64,000 nucleotides of DNA from CAVWDU01 sp963840725 (GCA_963840725.1 CAWIZY010000016.1:682001-746000); one strand, 5' to 3'; positions 45,221-54,646 are shown, counted from the stretch's first letter. Made by a program: numbers and translations. Notes: generated by a model from the sequence alone, not told the origin.

Positions 45221-46211
45221 ACACCACCTCAAGGGAGGTTTTTTGCACCGCGTCCTTACCGCACAGGTCCTCAGTCGTTGCAGGCTCCAGTACCACGGCA
45301 CGGCCAACGGCATCGCCGTCGAACAGATTGAGCAGCTCGTCCTGGCTCAGAGGCGTCGGATGATGCGGCGCGGCAGCACCGACGTTTTCAGCCAGATCTG
45401 AGAACAAAGCCCCCCAGTTACTCTCCGGGCGGCCGATAATTTCGTAGTTAGCGCTCTTGCGCCGTATGTCATCGTCGGCGGGAATCGCGGCTAGCTCGGG
45501 GATACCGACCGCCTTGCAAAATGCCTGGGCCTCACCCGATCCATCATCTTTGTTGGTGACCATACCGGCTACACCGACGTTGCCCCCCAGCTTACGGAAG
45601 TACTCGACCGCTGAGCACACGTTGTTCGCCACATAAAGAGATTGCAGGTCGTTGGAGGCGACAACAATCACCTTTTGACACATATCGCGAGCGATGGGCA
45701 GACCGAATCCACCGCAGACCACATCACCGAGAAAATCCAGCAACACGTAGTCGAAATCCCAGTCGTGGAAACCGAGTTTCTCCAGCGTCTCAAAGCCATG
45801 GATAATGCCGCGGCCACCACAGCCCCGACCAACTTCAGGTCCACCCAGCTCCATGGCATACACACCATCACGCTTGAAGCAGACATCACCAATGGCGGTG
45901 GTTTCGCCCGCGGCTTTTTTCTTGGAAGCGGTTTCTATGATGGTGGGACAGGCCTTGCCGCCAAACAGCAGGGAAGTCGTGTCACTTTTGGGGTCGCAAC
46001 CAATCAGCAGGACCTTTTTGCCCTGCTGGGCCATCATGTAAGACAGGTTCGCGAGGGTAAAACTCTTGCCGATACCACCCTTGCCATAAATGGCAATAAT
46101 CTGGGTTTTCGGAACTGCGCCATCGGCGACGGAAATCAGATCCGGCGCCTCACTCTGGCCATCGTCTTTCTCAATATCGGGTACAAACTCGGCTACGGTT
46201 GCATTGGTCAT
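45207..46211 (-). CDS. bchX: Chlorophyllide a reductase iron protein BchX
   Basis: 334 residues, NifH-like. P-loop AIYGKGGIGKSFTLANLSYMMAQ, 'GCDPKSDTTSLLFGGKACPTI', and bridging cysteines in GRGCGGRGI and DVVCGGFGL. BchX feeds electrons to BchYZ with ATP. The start codon directly follows the bchC stop (TAAATG). Confidence 0.97.
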   Translation of the reverse strand: MTNATVAEFVPDIEKDDGQSEAPDLISVADGAVPKTQIIAIYGKGGIGKSFTLANLSYMMAQQGKKVLLIGCDPKSDTTSLLFGGKACPTIIETASKKKAAGETTAIGDVCFKRDGVYAMELGGPEVGRGCGGRGIIHGFETLEKLGFHDWDFDYVLLDFLGDVVCGGFGLPIARDMCQKVIVVASNDLQSLYVANNVCSAVEYFRKLGGNVGVAGMVTNKDDGSGEAQAFCKAVGIPELAAIPADDDIRRKSANYEIIGRPESNWGALFSDLAENVGAAAPHHPTPLSQDELLNLFDGDAVGRAVVLEPATTEDLCGKDAVQKTSLEVVYDSV

Positions 46212-47160
46212 TTACAGGGAACTCCAGTCGAGAATCATCTTCAGGCAATCAGCATCTTCAAAAGCGGTGGGGTAACACTGCGCGGCGTCGTTAGGGCTCG
46301 CTCGATGAGAAATCAACCCATCCAGTGACAGCTCCTGTCGCACCACCATACTTAACACCTGCTGCATATCCGCAGGCTTCCACTCGGCGGCTACGGTGAG
46401 TTGAATTTCCCGCATAAAGGCGGGAGGAAAAGCAAAGGATAATGGCTCGGTGTAAAACCCCGCCAGCACAATGCCCCCGCCGGGTGCTAATTTGGTAATC
46501 AGCGTATCGAGCAATGCGGCAGACCCACTGACATCACAAATGAGCCGGTAGTCGGTCCGTGAATCTTCTGCGGGGTCCATAACCAGGTAACCCTGGGCAC
46601 CAGCCTGCTCGCTGCGGGTTGGTCTCCCAAACCACCAGCTCTGTCCCGCCCAGTGCGACAATCAGTCGCGCAATCAGTCGCCCCAACACGCCGTGACCGA
46701 CCACCAGATCTGGCAGCGAATCCAGGCCTTGCCGCGCAAGCGCATGGTAGGCAGTGCCGGCAAGCGCGAGCAACGTCGCCTCCTCGCCCAGATCATCGTC
46801 AAGGGTGATCAGCCTGTCAGCGGCGACGACCAATTGCTCGCTCGCACCACCAAACAGACCCATAACATCGGTAAAACCCCGGGAGCCCGGTACAAAGACA
46901 CGCTGCCCTGGCTTGAGCCCGACACCGGCCGTGACAGAACTGATACGCCCCACCGATTCGTAACCCGGCACCAGAGGATAATCCAGACCCGGGAATGGCG
47001 GCATCCGACCGTCCCACAACAACCGCTCAGTACCCGTGCTGATACCACTCCACTCGATATCAACGACACATTCACCGCTCTCGGGAACAGTAAGACCCAC
47101 GGGTCGCAGATTAATGACCCCGGGTTGCTCAAATACGATTGCTCTGGCTTCTGTACTCAC
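46212..47160 (-). pseudogene. bchC: Bacteriochlorophyllide a dehydrogenase BchC, one frame break
   Basis: Zinc-type medium-chain dehydrogenase family protein that oxidises the C3-hydroxyethyl group to acetyl. The N-terminal frame (47160 to about 46605) has 'EWSGISTGTERLLWDGRMP.FPGL.YPLVPGYESVG' and the cofactor region 'VVGHGVLGRLIARLIVALGG'. The C-terminal half (GAQGYLVMDPAEDSRTDYRLICDVSG...) continues in another frame to 46212. The break lies near 46600-46625. It heads the bchC-X-Y-Z-puf operon, with two perfect PpsR-type boxes upstream. Loss of BchC would block bacteriochlorophyll a, so a sequence error is the likeliest reason. Confidence 0.88.
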
Positions 47161-47231
47161 AATTACTCCCGGGCGCCGTCTAGCACACTGTGGAAAGGCT
47201 GATTTCAGCCACCGCAGGACGCCCTTGAAGA

Positions 47232-47275
47232 TGTAATTTAAAGTTTACATGCGTAGTTGTCAATTTAATTTTACA
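47232..47275 (-). promoter_or_regulatory. Two perfect PpsR-type boxes upstream of bchC
   Basis: TGT-N12-ACA at 47232-47249 and 47258-47275, start to start 26 bp. They lie 70-115 bp upstream of bchC; the second overlaps the 3' end of crtF. They should control the bchCXYZ-puf operon. Confidence 0.85.
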
Positions 47276-48435
47276 CCTGTTTCCGCAGGTTCCGCGATCA
47301 GAATGCGCAATAGCAGCGGCTGCCCCGTCGCAACCTCTTTGCCGTGGGTAAATCCGGCCCGCTCAAGCAGCACCCGCAGCTCCCTGACAGATCTCGGCCT
47401 GCCACTGCCCATGGCCATCAGATAGAAGCCAAAGTAGGCGTGACCCATGGGCTCAGCCTGCCGGGTCTCAGCCATGGGCTCGGCGATCAACAGCCGCGCA
47501 CCTCTGGGCCAGCCAGCCCGCAGCGTCTTCAACAACTGCAGTGCACGCTCGTCATTATGATCGTGCAATACTCGAATAAGGGTCACCAGATTGGGCCCTG
47601 AGCGCTCAGGCAGAGGGGCGCGCTTGGCACTGGGTTCCCAGTCCGGCGCAGCCATATCGCGACCCAGAGGGGTTTCAAACAGGTTACCGCCCAGCGCGTC
47701 GGCTCTACCGGAGAGTCCCTCGCGCTCAAATCGCACCCGGGCCCGAGCCGCTACAGGCGGCAGGTCCATGACCGTGCCGTGTAATTGCGGCCAGCTGCGC
47801 ACCGCCTCGGCGACAAAGGACCCGTCTCCACCGGCAATATCCCAGAGCTGCTCATAATGGCGCAGCGGAAAAGCCGCGAGAATCTCCCGGACCAGAAACG
47901 CCTGGGAAGCTGCCATTAACTCACTGTAGTTGTCCGCTTCCCCGGCCGGTTGCTGGGCATAGGGCCAGAAAGACGCCAGTTGCGCCTGGTGGTCGCCCTT
48001 CAATAGCGCCACCGGGTCGGCGAGGTCTCGATATAGCTGTTGATGATGACGCACCATAGCGGCGATACCGGGATTGCCGAGACTGGCGGCACCCAGATCA
48101 CCCAGGCCAAAACTGTCGAGACCTCTGCGCTGCACCAACTCCAGCGAGGTCGCCGCCAGCAGCAGGCGACGCATTGGCTCGGGCGCTATACCCGTATCAT
48201 CTGCCAATTCGGCCACCGTGCACGGCCCCTCTGCCAGTCGCTCAAACAGCTCGAGCTGCACACAGGCCGCCAGCACTTGTGAGTAGACAAATCCCGCAGT
48301 AATGTCGAATAACGCGGCCGCACGCCGCCTCGCGACAGGCCGGGTCAGCGGAAACCGCCCTGCCCGGTGTTGAAAGTCAGCATCGGCCAGCTGCCGGTCG
48401 CGCCACTGCAGCAATCGCTCAGGAATCCAGCTCAT
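47260..48435 (-). CDS. crtF: Carotenoid O-methyltransferase CrtF
   Basis: 391 residues from the ATG at 48435, overlapping the crtE stop (ATGA). SAM-dependent methyltransferase with a dimerisation/winged-helix N-half ('ALFDITAGFVYSQVLAACVQLELFERLAEGP') and 'LWDIAGGDGSFVAEAV', 'LIRVLHDHND' in the catalytic half. It methylates the tertiary hydroxyls formed by CrtC in the spirilloxanthin pathway. Confidence 0.93.
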   Translation of the reverse strand: MSWIPERLLQWRDRQLADADFQHRAGRFPLTRPVARRRAAALFDITAGFVYSQVLAACVQLELFERLAEGPCTVAELADDTGIAPEPMRRLLLAATSLELVQRRGLDSFGLGDLGAASLGNPGIAAMVRHHQQLYRDLADPVALLKGDHQAQLASFWPYAQQPAGEADNYSELMAASQAFLVREILAAFPLRHYEQLWDIAGGDGSFVAEAVRSWPQLHGTVMDLPPVAARARVRFEREGLSGRADALGGNLFETPLGRDMAAPDWEPSAKRAPLPERSGPNLVTLIRVLHDHNDERALQLLKTLRAGWPRGARLLIAEPMAETRQAEPMGHAYFGFYLMAMGSGRPRSVRELRVLLERAGFTHGKEVATGQPLLLRILIAEPAETGVKLN

Positions 48436-49364
48436 CGGGCGAACAGCGTAGCGGCTACCCGTCGCGACCGGCGTCTCAAGCAGCCCGCTGCCGCAGACTC
48501 TTCGGGCAGGAAAGCCTCCGCCTGAGCAAGAACCAACTGCTGCAACTGATCGCGGCCAGCACAGGCGGGTATGGACGCCAGCGTCTGCTCGATCAACGAG
48601 CGGAGCCGGCTGGCGGCACCCTCGACACCCAACTCGGCAACCGCACTCGGGCGGTGCAATGCCTCGTCCTGGTGGCAAGGTTTGCCCAGCACGTCCGGCT
48701 CGGCAATCGCATCCTGGATATCATCGGCGACCTGGTAGGCCTCACCAATTGCCTCCCCCAGGTTACCCCAGGGTGCGGCCTCCACGCCGGCGGCGGCCGC
48801 CCCAGCTGTGGTCGCAGCTACAAACAGTGAGCCGGTTTTGGCGCGATGGTAACGTGACAGGTCCACCGTCGGCTCGCTTTCCCAAGCCTGTCCGGCGCAA
48901 ATACCCATCGGGGCACCACAGCCACGGGCGACGATCGCCAGCAGGCCGGGCAATCGGCCCACCGCAACGCTGTTCGTTGCACAAGCCGCCAGGGATTCAA
49001 AGGCCGCGACAATCAAAGCATCACCCGCGAGAACAGCTATGGGCTCGCCAAAAGCCAGGTGCACCGACGGCTTGCCGCGGCGGGTATCGGCACCGTCAAA
49101 ACACGGCAGATCGTCGTGTACCAGAGACGCACAGTGCAGAAGCTCTACCGCACAGGCAGCACCCAGCGCCAGAGCGGGATCTTCACAACCATTGGCAGTG
49201 GCAACCGCCAGACAAAGTTTCGGCCTGATCCGAGCCCCGCCAGGAAACACGGCATGCTGCAGCGCCTGCGCCAGCAAAGGCGGACATTCCGCACCGGTCG
49301 GACCAGCCAGCGCGGCGGTCAGTGCTTGTTCAAATTGAAGCAGGGCGTCGGCAGATCCGCTCAT
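48432..49364 (-). CDS. crtE: Geranylgeranyl diphosphate synthase CrtE
   Basis: 310 residues from the ATG at 49364 with GAGG nine bases upstream; the ATG at 49385 lies inside an operator box. First Asp-rich motif HDDLPCFDGAD, second motif VADDIQD, and GGARIRPKL at the N-terminal third. It supplies GGPP for carotenoids and for the bacteriochlorophyll tail. Confidence 0.95.
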   Translation of the reverse strand: MSGSADALLQFEQALTAALAGPTGAECPPLLAQALQHAVFPGGARIRPKLCLAVATANGCEDPALALGAACAVELLHCASLVHDDLPCFDGADTRRGKPSVHLAFGEPIAVLAGDALIVAAFESLAACATNSVAVGRLPGLLAIVARGCGAPMGICAGQAWESEPTVDLSRYHRAKTGSLFVAATTAGAAAAGVEAAPWGNLGEAIGEAYQVADDIQDAIAEPDVLGKPCHQDEALHRPSAVAELGVEGAASRLRSLIEQTLASIPACAGRDQLQQLVLAQAEAFLPEESAAAGCLRRRSRRVAATLFAR

Positions 49365-49379
49365 CGGTGTTACCTCGAG

Positions 49380-49423
49380 TGTCATTATTTTTTAACACTT
49401 AAAAGTGTAATCCAAATTAGACA
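49380..49423. promoter_or_regulatory. Two perfect PpsR-type boxes between crtE and crtD
   Basis: TGT-N12-ACA at 49380-49397 and 49406-49423, start to start 26 bp, in the divergent promoter region of crtE-F and crtD-C. Confidence 0.85.
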
Positions 49424-49468
49424 TTGATACAATATGCCATTCCATCCCCCTGTGAAACCAATACCTGG

Positions 49469-51004
49469 ATGAGCGAACAACCGGTCATAATTATCGGCGC
49501 CGGCATCGCCGGCCTCAGCGCTGCGGTGAGTCTCGCCGCGCGAGGCCGGGAGGTCACCGTCCTCGAGTCCCATTCGTCCCCCGGGGGCAAAATGCGCCAG
49601 CTACTGCCGGGTGGCGCCCCCGTAGATTCCGGCCCCACTGTGTTGACACTGCGCTCGGTCTTCGACGAATTGCTCGCGGAAGCCAATCTAAGCCTGAACG
49701 ATTTTGAATCGGCGCGGCCGCTGGACCTCCTGGCGCGCCATGCCTGGAATGATCAGAGCCGACTGGACCTGTTCAGCGATCCGCAGCGATCGGCAGAGGC
49801 GATAGGCGAGCTGGCGGGCCCGGCTGAAGCGCGGGGTTATCTGGCATTTTGCGCGGAAGCAGCCCGCGCCTACGAGACACTCGAACACACCTTTATGCGC
49901 GCCGCCCGTCCCAATCCCATCAGCCTTGCCTGGCGCGCCCGGGCCCGGGGCCCGGCGGCACTGCTCGGTATCCGGCCCTTCAGTTCCCTGTGGGACTCGC
50001 TGGGCCGGCATTTTAAGGACCCGCGGTTACAACAGCTTTTCGGTCGCTACGCGACTTATTGTGGGTCATCCCCCTGGCTGGCACCGGCGACGCTGATCGT
50101 TATTGCTCACGTCGAGCGCGAGGGGGTCTGGCACCTGCCCGGGGGTATGCAGGGGCTGGCAAGGGCGTTACATCAGGCAGCGTGCAAGCTGGGCGTAAAC
50201 TTCCGGTTTGATACGGCAGTGAAGTCGATCAATACCCGGGCCGGCCGGGTCAGCGGAATCTCAACCGACGGCGGTGAACAGCTCTCATGCCAGGATGTCA
50301 TCTGCACCGCAGATCCCGCTGCGATCCGCGCCGGGCTTCTGGGCCCGGAGGCGTCCACCGCCTTCGGAGCGGCACCCGGCAGCCAGCGACGCTCCCTGTC
50401 CGCGATCACCTGGTCTATGCTGGGCACAGTCGACGGTTTTCCACTGACCAATCACAATGTATTTTTCTCTACTGATTACCGCCGTGAATTCCAGCAATTG
50501 TTTGAACAGGCAAGTGTACCGGATCAACCTACGGTCTACGTCTGTGCGCAGGACCGCTACGATGCAGAAGCGCCCAAAGCCGGTGAGCCGGAGCGCTTGT
50601 TTTGCCTGATCAATGCGCCGGCAATCGGTGACCGGCATCACTTTCACCCCGAGGAAATAGCCGCATGTACAAGCCGCACTCTGGAGAGGCTGGCCAACTC
50701 CGGTCTGCGCCTGACCGCCCAGCCGGACCAGACGATTGTTACCACGCCGACAGACTTCAGTCGCCGCTTCCCCGCGACCGGTGGCTCACTCTACGGGGCG
50801 GCAACTCACGGCTGGCAGGCAGCGTTCCAGCGCCCCGGTGCGCGCAGTCCACTGCCGGGGCTATATCTGGCGGGGGGCGGGGTGCACCCGGGCGCCGGGG
50901 TTCCCATGGTGGCCCTGTCGGGCAGACAGGCAGCCCGATGTCTGATCCAGGACCGGGCTTCGACGAAACGGCGCCACCCGGCGGCTACCGCTGGTGGTAC
51001 GTAG
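49469..51004 (+). CDS. crtD: 1-hydroxycarotenoid 3,4-desaturase CrtD
   Basis: 511 residues from the ATG at 49469 (MSEQPVIIIGAG). FAD-binding GAGIAGLSAAVSLAARGREVTVLE, 'SPGGKMRQLLPGGAPVDSGPTVLTLRSVFDELL' and C-terminal 'LPGLYLAGGGVHPGAGVPMVALSGRQAA' place it in the phytoene desaturase family; the 'GKMR' and 'PVDSGPTVLT' forms fit CrtD. It introduces the 3,4 double bond after hydration by CrtC. Its 3' end overlaps crtC by 67 bp. Confidence 0.93.
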   Translation: MSEQPVIIIGAGIAGLSAAVSLAARGREVTVLESHSSPGGKMRQLLPGGAPVDSGPTVLTLRSVFDELLAEANLSLNDFESARPLDLLARHAWNDQSRLDLFSDPQRSAEAIGELAGPAEARGYLAFCAEAARAYETLEHTFMRAARPNPISLAWRARARGPAALLGIRPFSSLWDSLGRHFKDPRLQQLFGRYATYCGSSPWLAPATLIVIAHVEREGVWHLPGGMQGLARALHQAACKLGVNFRFDTAVKSINTRAGRVSGISTDGGEQLSCQDVICTADPAAIRAGLLGPEASTAFGAAPGSQRRSLSAITWSMLGTVDGFPLTNHNVFFSTDYRREFQQLFEQASVPDQPTVYVCAQDRYDAEAPKAGEPERLFCLINAPAIGDRHHFHPEEIAACTSRTLERLANSGLRLTAQPDQTIVTTPTDFSRRFPATGGSLYGAATHGWQAAFQRPGARSPLPGLYLAGGGVHPGAGVPMVALSGRQAARCLIQDRASTKRRHPAATAGGT

Positions 51005-51906
51005 ACGCACTCAGTGATGACCAGCGCTATGGGGTAACCCTGATTGCATTGATCGGCAGCGTCTTCTCGCCCTACTATGCCGCGGCGCGGCGTCGGGGCA
51101 GGGCGAGTGCTGAAGCATTTTGCGCTCTGAATGCTGTTTTCTATGGTCCGGGCAGCAAACACTGGTCCATGACTGAGCGTGGCGCGGGCGACCTGGAACA
51201 GAGTCCGAGTACCCTGCGCATCGGTCCCAGCGCCCTGCGCTGGCACCAGGGCAGTCTGGTGATCGATATTCGCGAGATTACCGTGCCCTGGCCCCGGCGC
51301 CTCACCGGCACCGTGACCCTGCACCCGCACTGTCACCAGCCCGAGGCATTCACCCTGGACAGCGGCGGCAAACACTACTGGTGGCCAGCGTCGCCAATAG
51401 CCCGGGTCGAAGTCGCCATGGACAGCCCGGGGCTGCACTGGGAAGGGGGCGGCTATCTGGATTCCAACTGGGGTGCAGAGCCACTGGAAGACTGCTTCTC
51501 GTGCTGGAACTGGTCACGGGCGCACCTGCAGAACGGCGACACCGCGGTGATCTATGAGCCCCATCAGAAAAACCGGGATACCCAACTCCTGGCGTGGCGA
51601 TTCGACCCTCAGGGTGGCAAGAGCGCGCTGCAGCTGGGCCCGGCTGCAGCACTACCGGATACGGCGATATGGCGCGTTGGCCGCAATTCTCGCTGTGACC
51701 TGGACGGGACCATGAAGGTGCGCAAGACCCTGGAGGATACGCCTTTCTATGCACGCACGCTGCTGGACACCCAATTGTCCGGTGAACCCGCAGTGGCGGT
51801 ACACGAGAGCTTGTCGCTGGATCGTTTCGCGCAACCCTGGGTGCAGCGTCTGCTGCCGTTCAGGATGCCGCGACGGGCGAGCCGGATCTGGCCATCCGAC
51901 GAGTAG
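50938..51906 (+). CDS. crtC: Carotenoid 1,2-hydratase CrtC
   Basis: 322 residues from the ATG at 50938, inside the end of crtD. Family blocks 'GGYRWWYVDALSDDQRYGVTLIALIGSVFSPYYAAARRRG', 'FYGPGSKHWSMTERG' and 'GGYLDSNWGAEPLEDCFSCWNWSRA' are characteristic of CrtC (hydroxyneurosporene synthase). It hydrates the terminal double bond of the acyclic carotenoid. Its 3' end overlaps the convergent crtB by 47 bp. Confidence 0.95.
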   Translation: MSDPGPGFDETAPPGGYRWWYVDALSDDQRYGVTLIALIGSVFSPYYAAARRRGRASAEAFCALNAVFYGPGSKHWSMTERGAGDLEQSPSTLRIGPSALRWHQGSLVIDIREITVPWPRRLTGTVTLHPHCHQPEAFTLDSGGKHYWWPASPIARVEVAMDSPGLHWEGGGYLDSNWGAEPLEDCFSCWNWSRAHLQNGDTAVIYEPHQKNRDTQLLAWRFDPQGGKSALQLGPAAALPDTAIWRVGRNSRCDLDGTMKVRKTLEDTPFYARTLLDTQLSGEPAVAVHESLSLDRFAQPWVQRLLPFRMPRRASRIWPSDE

Positions 51907-52996
51907 GTCTGGCGACCGGCACCCGTCGCGGCCGGGTATTGGCCACATAGACGGCGTTCTGTTCTCTGCGCTCCAGTTCCTGTATCAGAGTCAACACCCA
52001 GGCAAACCCCTGAGTTTCTTCCGGCGCGGCCGAGGCCACGGGACGCGGCGCGGGACTGCGCTGCACGGCGGCCACCAGGAACGCATTTTCAGGCAACATC
52101 GGGGCGCGCAATTCAGCCGGGTCCAGCTGGGCCACCCTGCCAAGACCGGCGAGAACCCGGCCCTTACGCGCAGCGCTGACAACCGCCCGCTGGCTCACTG
52201 AGTCACAGTTGCGGCGCAGCACTTCATGACCAATCTCTGCATACAATAACCGCGCTGCGAAGACACAGGGACGACAACCCATGGGCAACCGGCTGATACC
52301 CGCTTCCGCGCGACGATACAAGCTGTCCGCCTCGGTGAGCAGACGACCTACCAGGTCGCCCAGGGCATCGCTGTGCGTCGGTCGCGAGAGCAATTCATCA
52401 CGGTCAAGCTTATGCTCTTGCAGCCACGCCAGAGGCAAATAAATCCGTCCGGCGCGCGCATCCTCACCCACGTCCCTGGCAATATTGGTCAATTGCATGG
52501 CGGAACCCAGATCGGCGGCCCGAGCCAGCACGGCAGGTTCCCGCTGCCCCATTAAAACCGCCATCATCACACCTACCGAGCCCGCCACACGGGCGGCGTA
52601 GTCCAACAGGCTTGAGAAATTCTCGTAGCTGCGCCCACGGCAGTCCCACGCAAAGCCCTCCAGCATGGCGTCCAGCAGCGCCCGGGGAAGCCCCCAACGC
52701 TCAACAACTGCAGCGAGAGCACGGTCAGCCGCATGCGGCTCGGGGGCACCCCGGTAAATGGCATCTACCCGGCCATTGAACTCTTCCAATGCCCGCTCCG
52801 GATCAGCCCCATCATCAATCGCATCGTCTGCCTGTCGGCAAAAAGCATAGAGGGCTATCGCCCCGTCGCGATAGGGCTGGGGCAGCAGCAGCGAGGCGGC
52901 ATAAAAAGACCGCGAGCCGTGTTTGAGCAGCCGCCGACAAGCCAGGGCATCATGTTCACCGGACAGATTTGACCGCTCAGGAGAAAGTGTTGGCAT
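51860..52996 (-). CDS. crtB: Phytoene synthase CrtB
   Basis: 378 residues from the ATG at 52996, overlapping the crtI stop by 20 bp. Squalene/phytoene synthase fold with 'GSRSFYAASLLLP', the Asp-rich motif YAFCRQADDAIDD and second motif 'QLTNIARDVGEDARAGRIYLP'. It joins two GGPP to phytoene. The last basic residues (TRRMARSGSPVAAS) are encoded in the antisense overlap with crtC and are probably not conserved. Confidence 0.95.
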   Translation of the reverse strand: MPTLSPERSNLSGEHDALACRRLLKHGSRSFYAASLLLPQPYRDGAIALYAFCRQADDAIDDGADPERALEEFNGRVDAIYRGAPEPHAADRALAAVVERWGLPRALLDAMLEGFAWDCRGRSYENFSSLLDYAARVAGSVGVMMAVLMGQREPAVLARAADLGSAMQLTNIARDVGEDARAGRIYLPLAWLQEHKLDRDELLSRPTHSDALGDLVGRLLTEADSLYRRAEAGISRLPMGCRPCVFAARLLYAEIGHEVLRRNCDSVSQRAVVSAARKGRVLAGLGRVAQLDPAELRAPMLPENAFLVAAVQRSPAPRPVASAAPEETQGFAWVLTLIQELERREQNAVYVANTRPRRVPVARPTRRMARSGSPVAAS

Positions 52997-54551
52997 GTGG
53001 AACCACCGAGTCAAGTACGCGGGCCGAAGACAGCACCCCTGGAACGCCAGCCCCCGGATGAGTGCCGGCGCCGACTATATACAGCGACTCAACATCTTCG
53101 CTGCGGTTATGGGGGCGAAACCAGGCGCTCTGGGTAAGGATGGGCTCAAAGCTGAATCCGGCTCCTCTGAACGCGTAAAGATCGTGTTGAAAATCCAGTG
53201 GCGTGGTGACTCTGGAGCTGACGATATGGGCGCCGAGACCCGGCAACACAGTCTCACTCAGCCGCTGCTCGACAGCTTTACGATAAGGCTCAGCCTGGCT
53301 CTCCCAATCGACATTCGACTCCAGATTGGGCACCGGCGAAAGCACATAGAAGCTGTCACAGCCGCTGGGGGCCATGGACGGGTCCGTCGCAGTGGGTCGG
53401 TGCAGATATAGACTGAAATCCGATGCCAGGCGTTTGTGACGGAAGATGTCATCCAGCAATTCCCGGTAACGAGGCCCGAGCAAAATAGAATGGTGTGGCA
53501 CGTCCTCGTAACGCTTGTCGGTGCCGAAGTACCACACGAACAGACCATTTGAATAACGGGCTTTTTCCACCCGGCGGTTGGTCCAGTGACGACGCTCCGA
53601 TGCCGGCAACAGGTGCCGATAGGTCCAGGCAGCGTCTGCGTTGGATACCACAACATCGGCTTTCAGTGTCTCTCCGGAACGCAGACGCACCCCGGTAGCC
53701 CGCTTGTCCGTCACCAATATCTGCTCCACCTCAGCGTTGCAGCGCAAAGTGTCGCCGCGCTCTCGCAACAGGCCGACGAGGCCGTCAATAATGGTCCGGG
53801 TGCCACCCATGGCCGAATGCACACCCCATTCACGCTCCAGATAGGAGATCAGCGAGTAAATAGAACTGGCCGTAAACGGATTGCCGCCGATCAGCAAGGG
53901 GTGAAAGCTGAGTGCCATGCGAACCCGCGGGTCCTGCACGTAACTCGACACCATCGCGTAGACCGAACGGTAGTTGCGCAGTCGTAACATATCGGGAACG
54001 ATGCGCACCATATCGGCCAGCCGGTCAAAAGGCACGTGGCCAAGTTGCTCAAAGCCAACCCGGAAAATCGCCTCACTGGCCTTCATGTAGCGGTCGTAGC
54101 CGTCGACATCACCGGGGGCAAAACGGGCTATTTCCCGACGCGTAGTTTCCGGATCACCGTTATAATCGAATGTTTCACCGTCGTCGTAGCGAATCCGGTA
54201 GAACGGGGACATTGGCCGCAGGTCAACATCGTCGGCAAAATTGCGCCCGCAGAGCTGCCACAGCTCCTCCAGAAGAAACGGCGCAGTAATAATGGTGGGG
54301 CCGGCATCGAAGACGAACCCGTCCTGCTCGTACACCCTTGCCCGACCGCCCGGCTGGTCCAATTTCTCCAGTACCGTCACCCTGTAACCACGGGCTCCGA
54401 GCCGAATTGCCGCCGCCAGTCCGCCAAAACCGCTGCCGATAATGATGGCATGGGGCCGCTCTTCGCTATGACCTGATTGGCCCGAGGCGGGCCCGCCCGG
54501 ATCGGCATCGCCGGGGTAGGGTTGATATGTGTTCACTATACTTGACGCCAT
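52977..54551 (-). CDS. crtI: Phytoene desaturase CrtI
   Basis: About 524 residues. FAD motif AIIIGSGFGGLAAAIRLGARGYRVTVLE, 'DQPGGRARVYEQDGFVFDAGPTIITAPFLLEELW', and C-terminal 'SLYIVGAGTHPGAGVPGVLSSARVLDSVV'. It desaturates phytoene towards lycopene. The ATG at 54551 and the alternative GTG at 54536 both lie at or within the PpsR-type boxes, so the mRNA leader must be very short; no further start codon exists before the FAD motif. Confidence 0.93.
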   Translation of the reverse strand: MASSIVNTYQPYPGDADPGGPASGQSGHSEERPHAIIIGSGFGGLAAAIRLGARGYRVTVLEKLDQPGGRARVYEQDGFVFDAGPTIITAPFLLEELWQLCGRNFADDVDLRPMSPFYRIRYDDGETFDYNGDPETTRREIARFAPGDVDGYDRYMKASEAIFRVGFEQLGHVPFDRLADMVRIVPDMLRLRNYRSVYAMVSSYVQDPRVRMALSFHPLLIGGNPFTASSIYSLISYLEREWGVHSAMGGTRTIIDGLVGLLRERGDTLRCNAEVEQILVTDKRATGVRLRSGETLKADVVVSNADAAWTYRHLLPASERRHWTNRRVEKARYSNGLFVWYFGTDKRYEDVPHHSILLGPRYRELLDDIFRHKRLASDFSLYLHRPTATDPSMAPSGCDSFYVLSPVPNLESNVDWESQAEPYRKAVEQRLSETVLPGLGAHIVSSRVTTPLDFQHDLYAFRGAGFSFEPILTQSAWFRPHNRSEDVESLYIVGAGTHPGAGVPGVLSSARVLDSVVPHANTFS

Positions 54552-54572
54552 TAATGTCAAATTTAGTTTACA
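54530..54572 (-). promoter_or_regulatory. PpsR-type box pair at the crtI start
   Basis: TGT-N12-ACG (54530-54547) and a perfect TGT-N12-ACA (54555-54572), start to start 25 bp. The pair overlaps the proposed crtI start codon. Confidence 0.6.
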
Positions 54573-54646
54573 GCTTAGCATCTACCCGGGCGACTGAACA
54601 GTGTTTCACCCGCACAAAAATGGGGGTGTTCAGAGCCGGCCAACGG

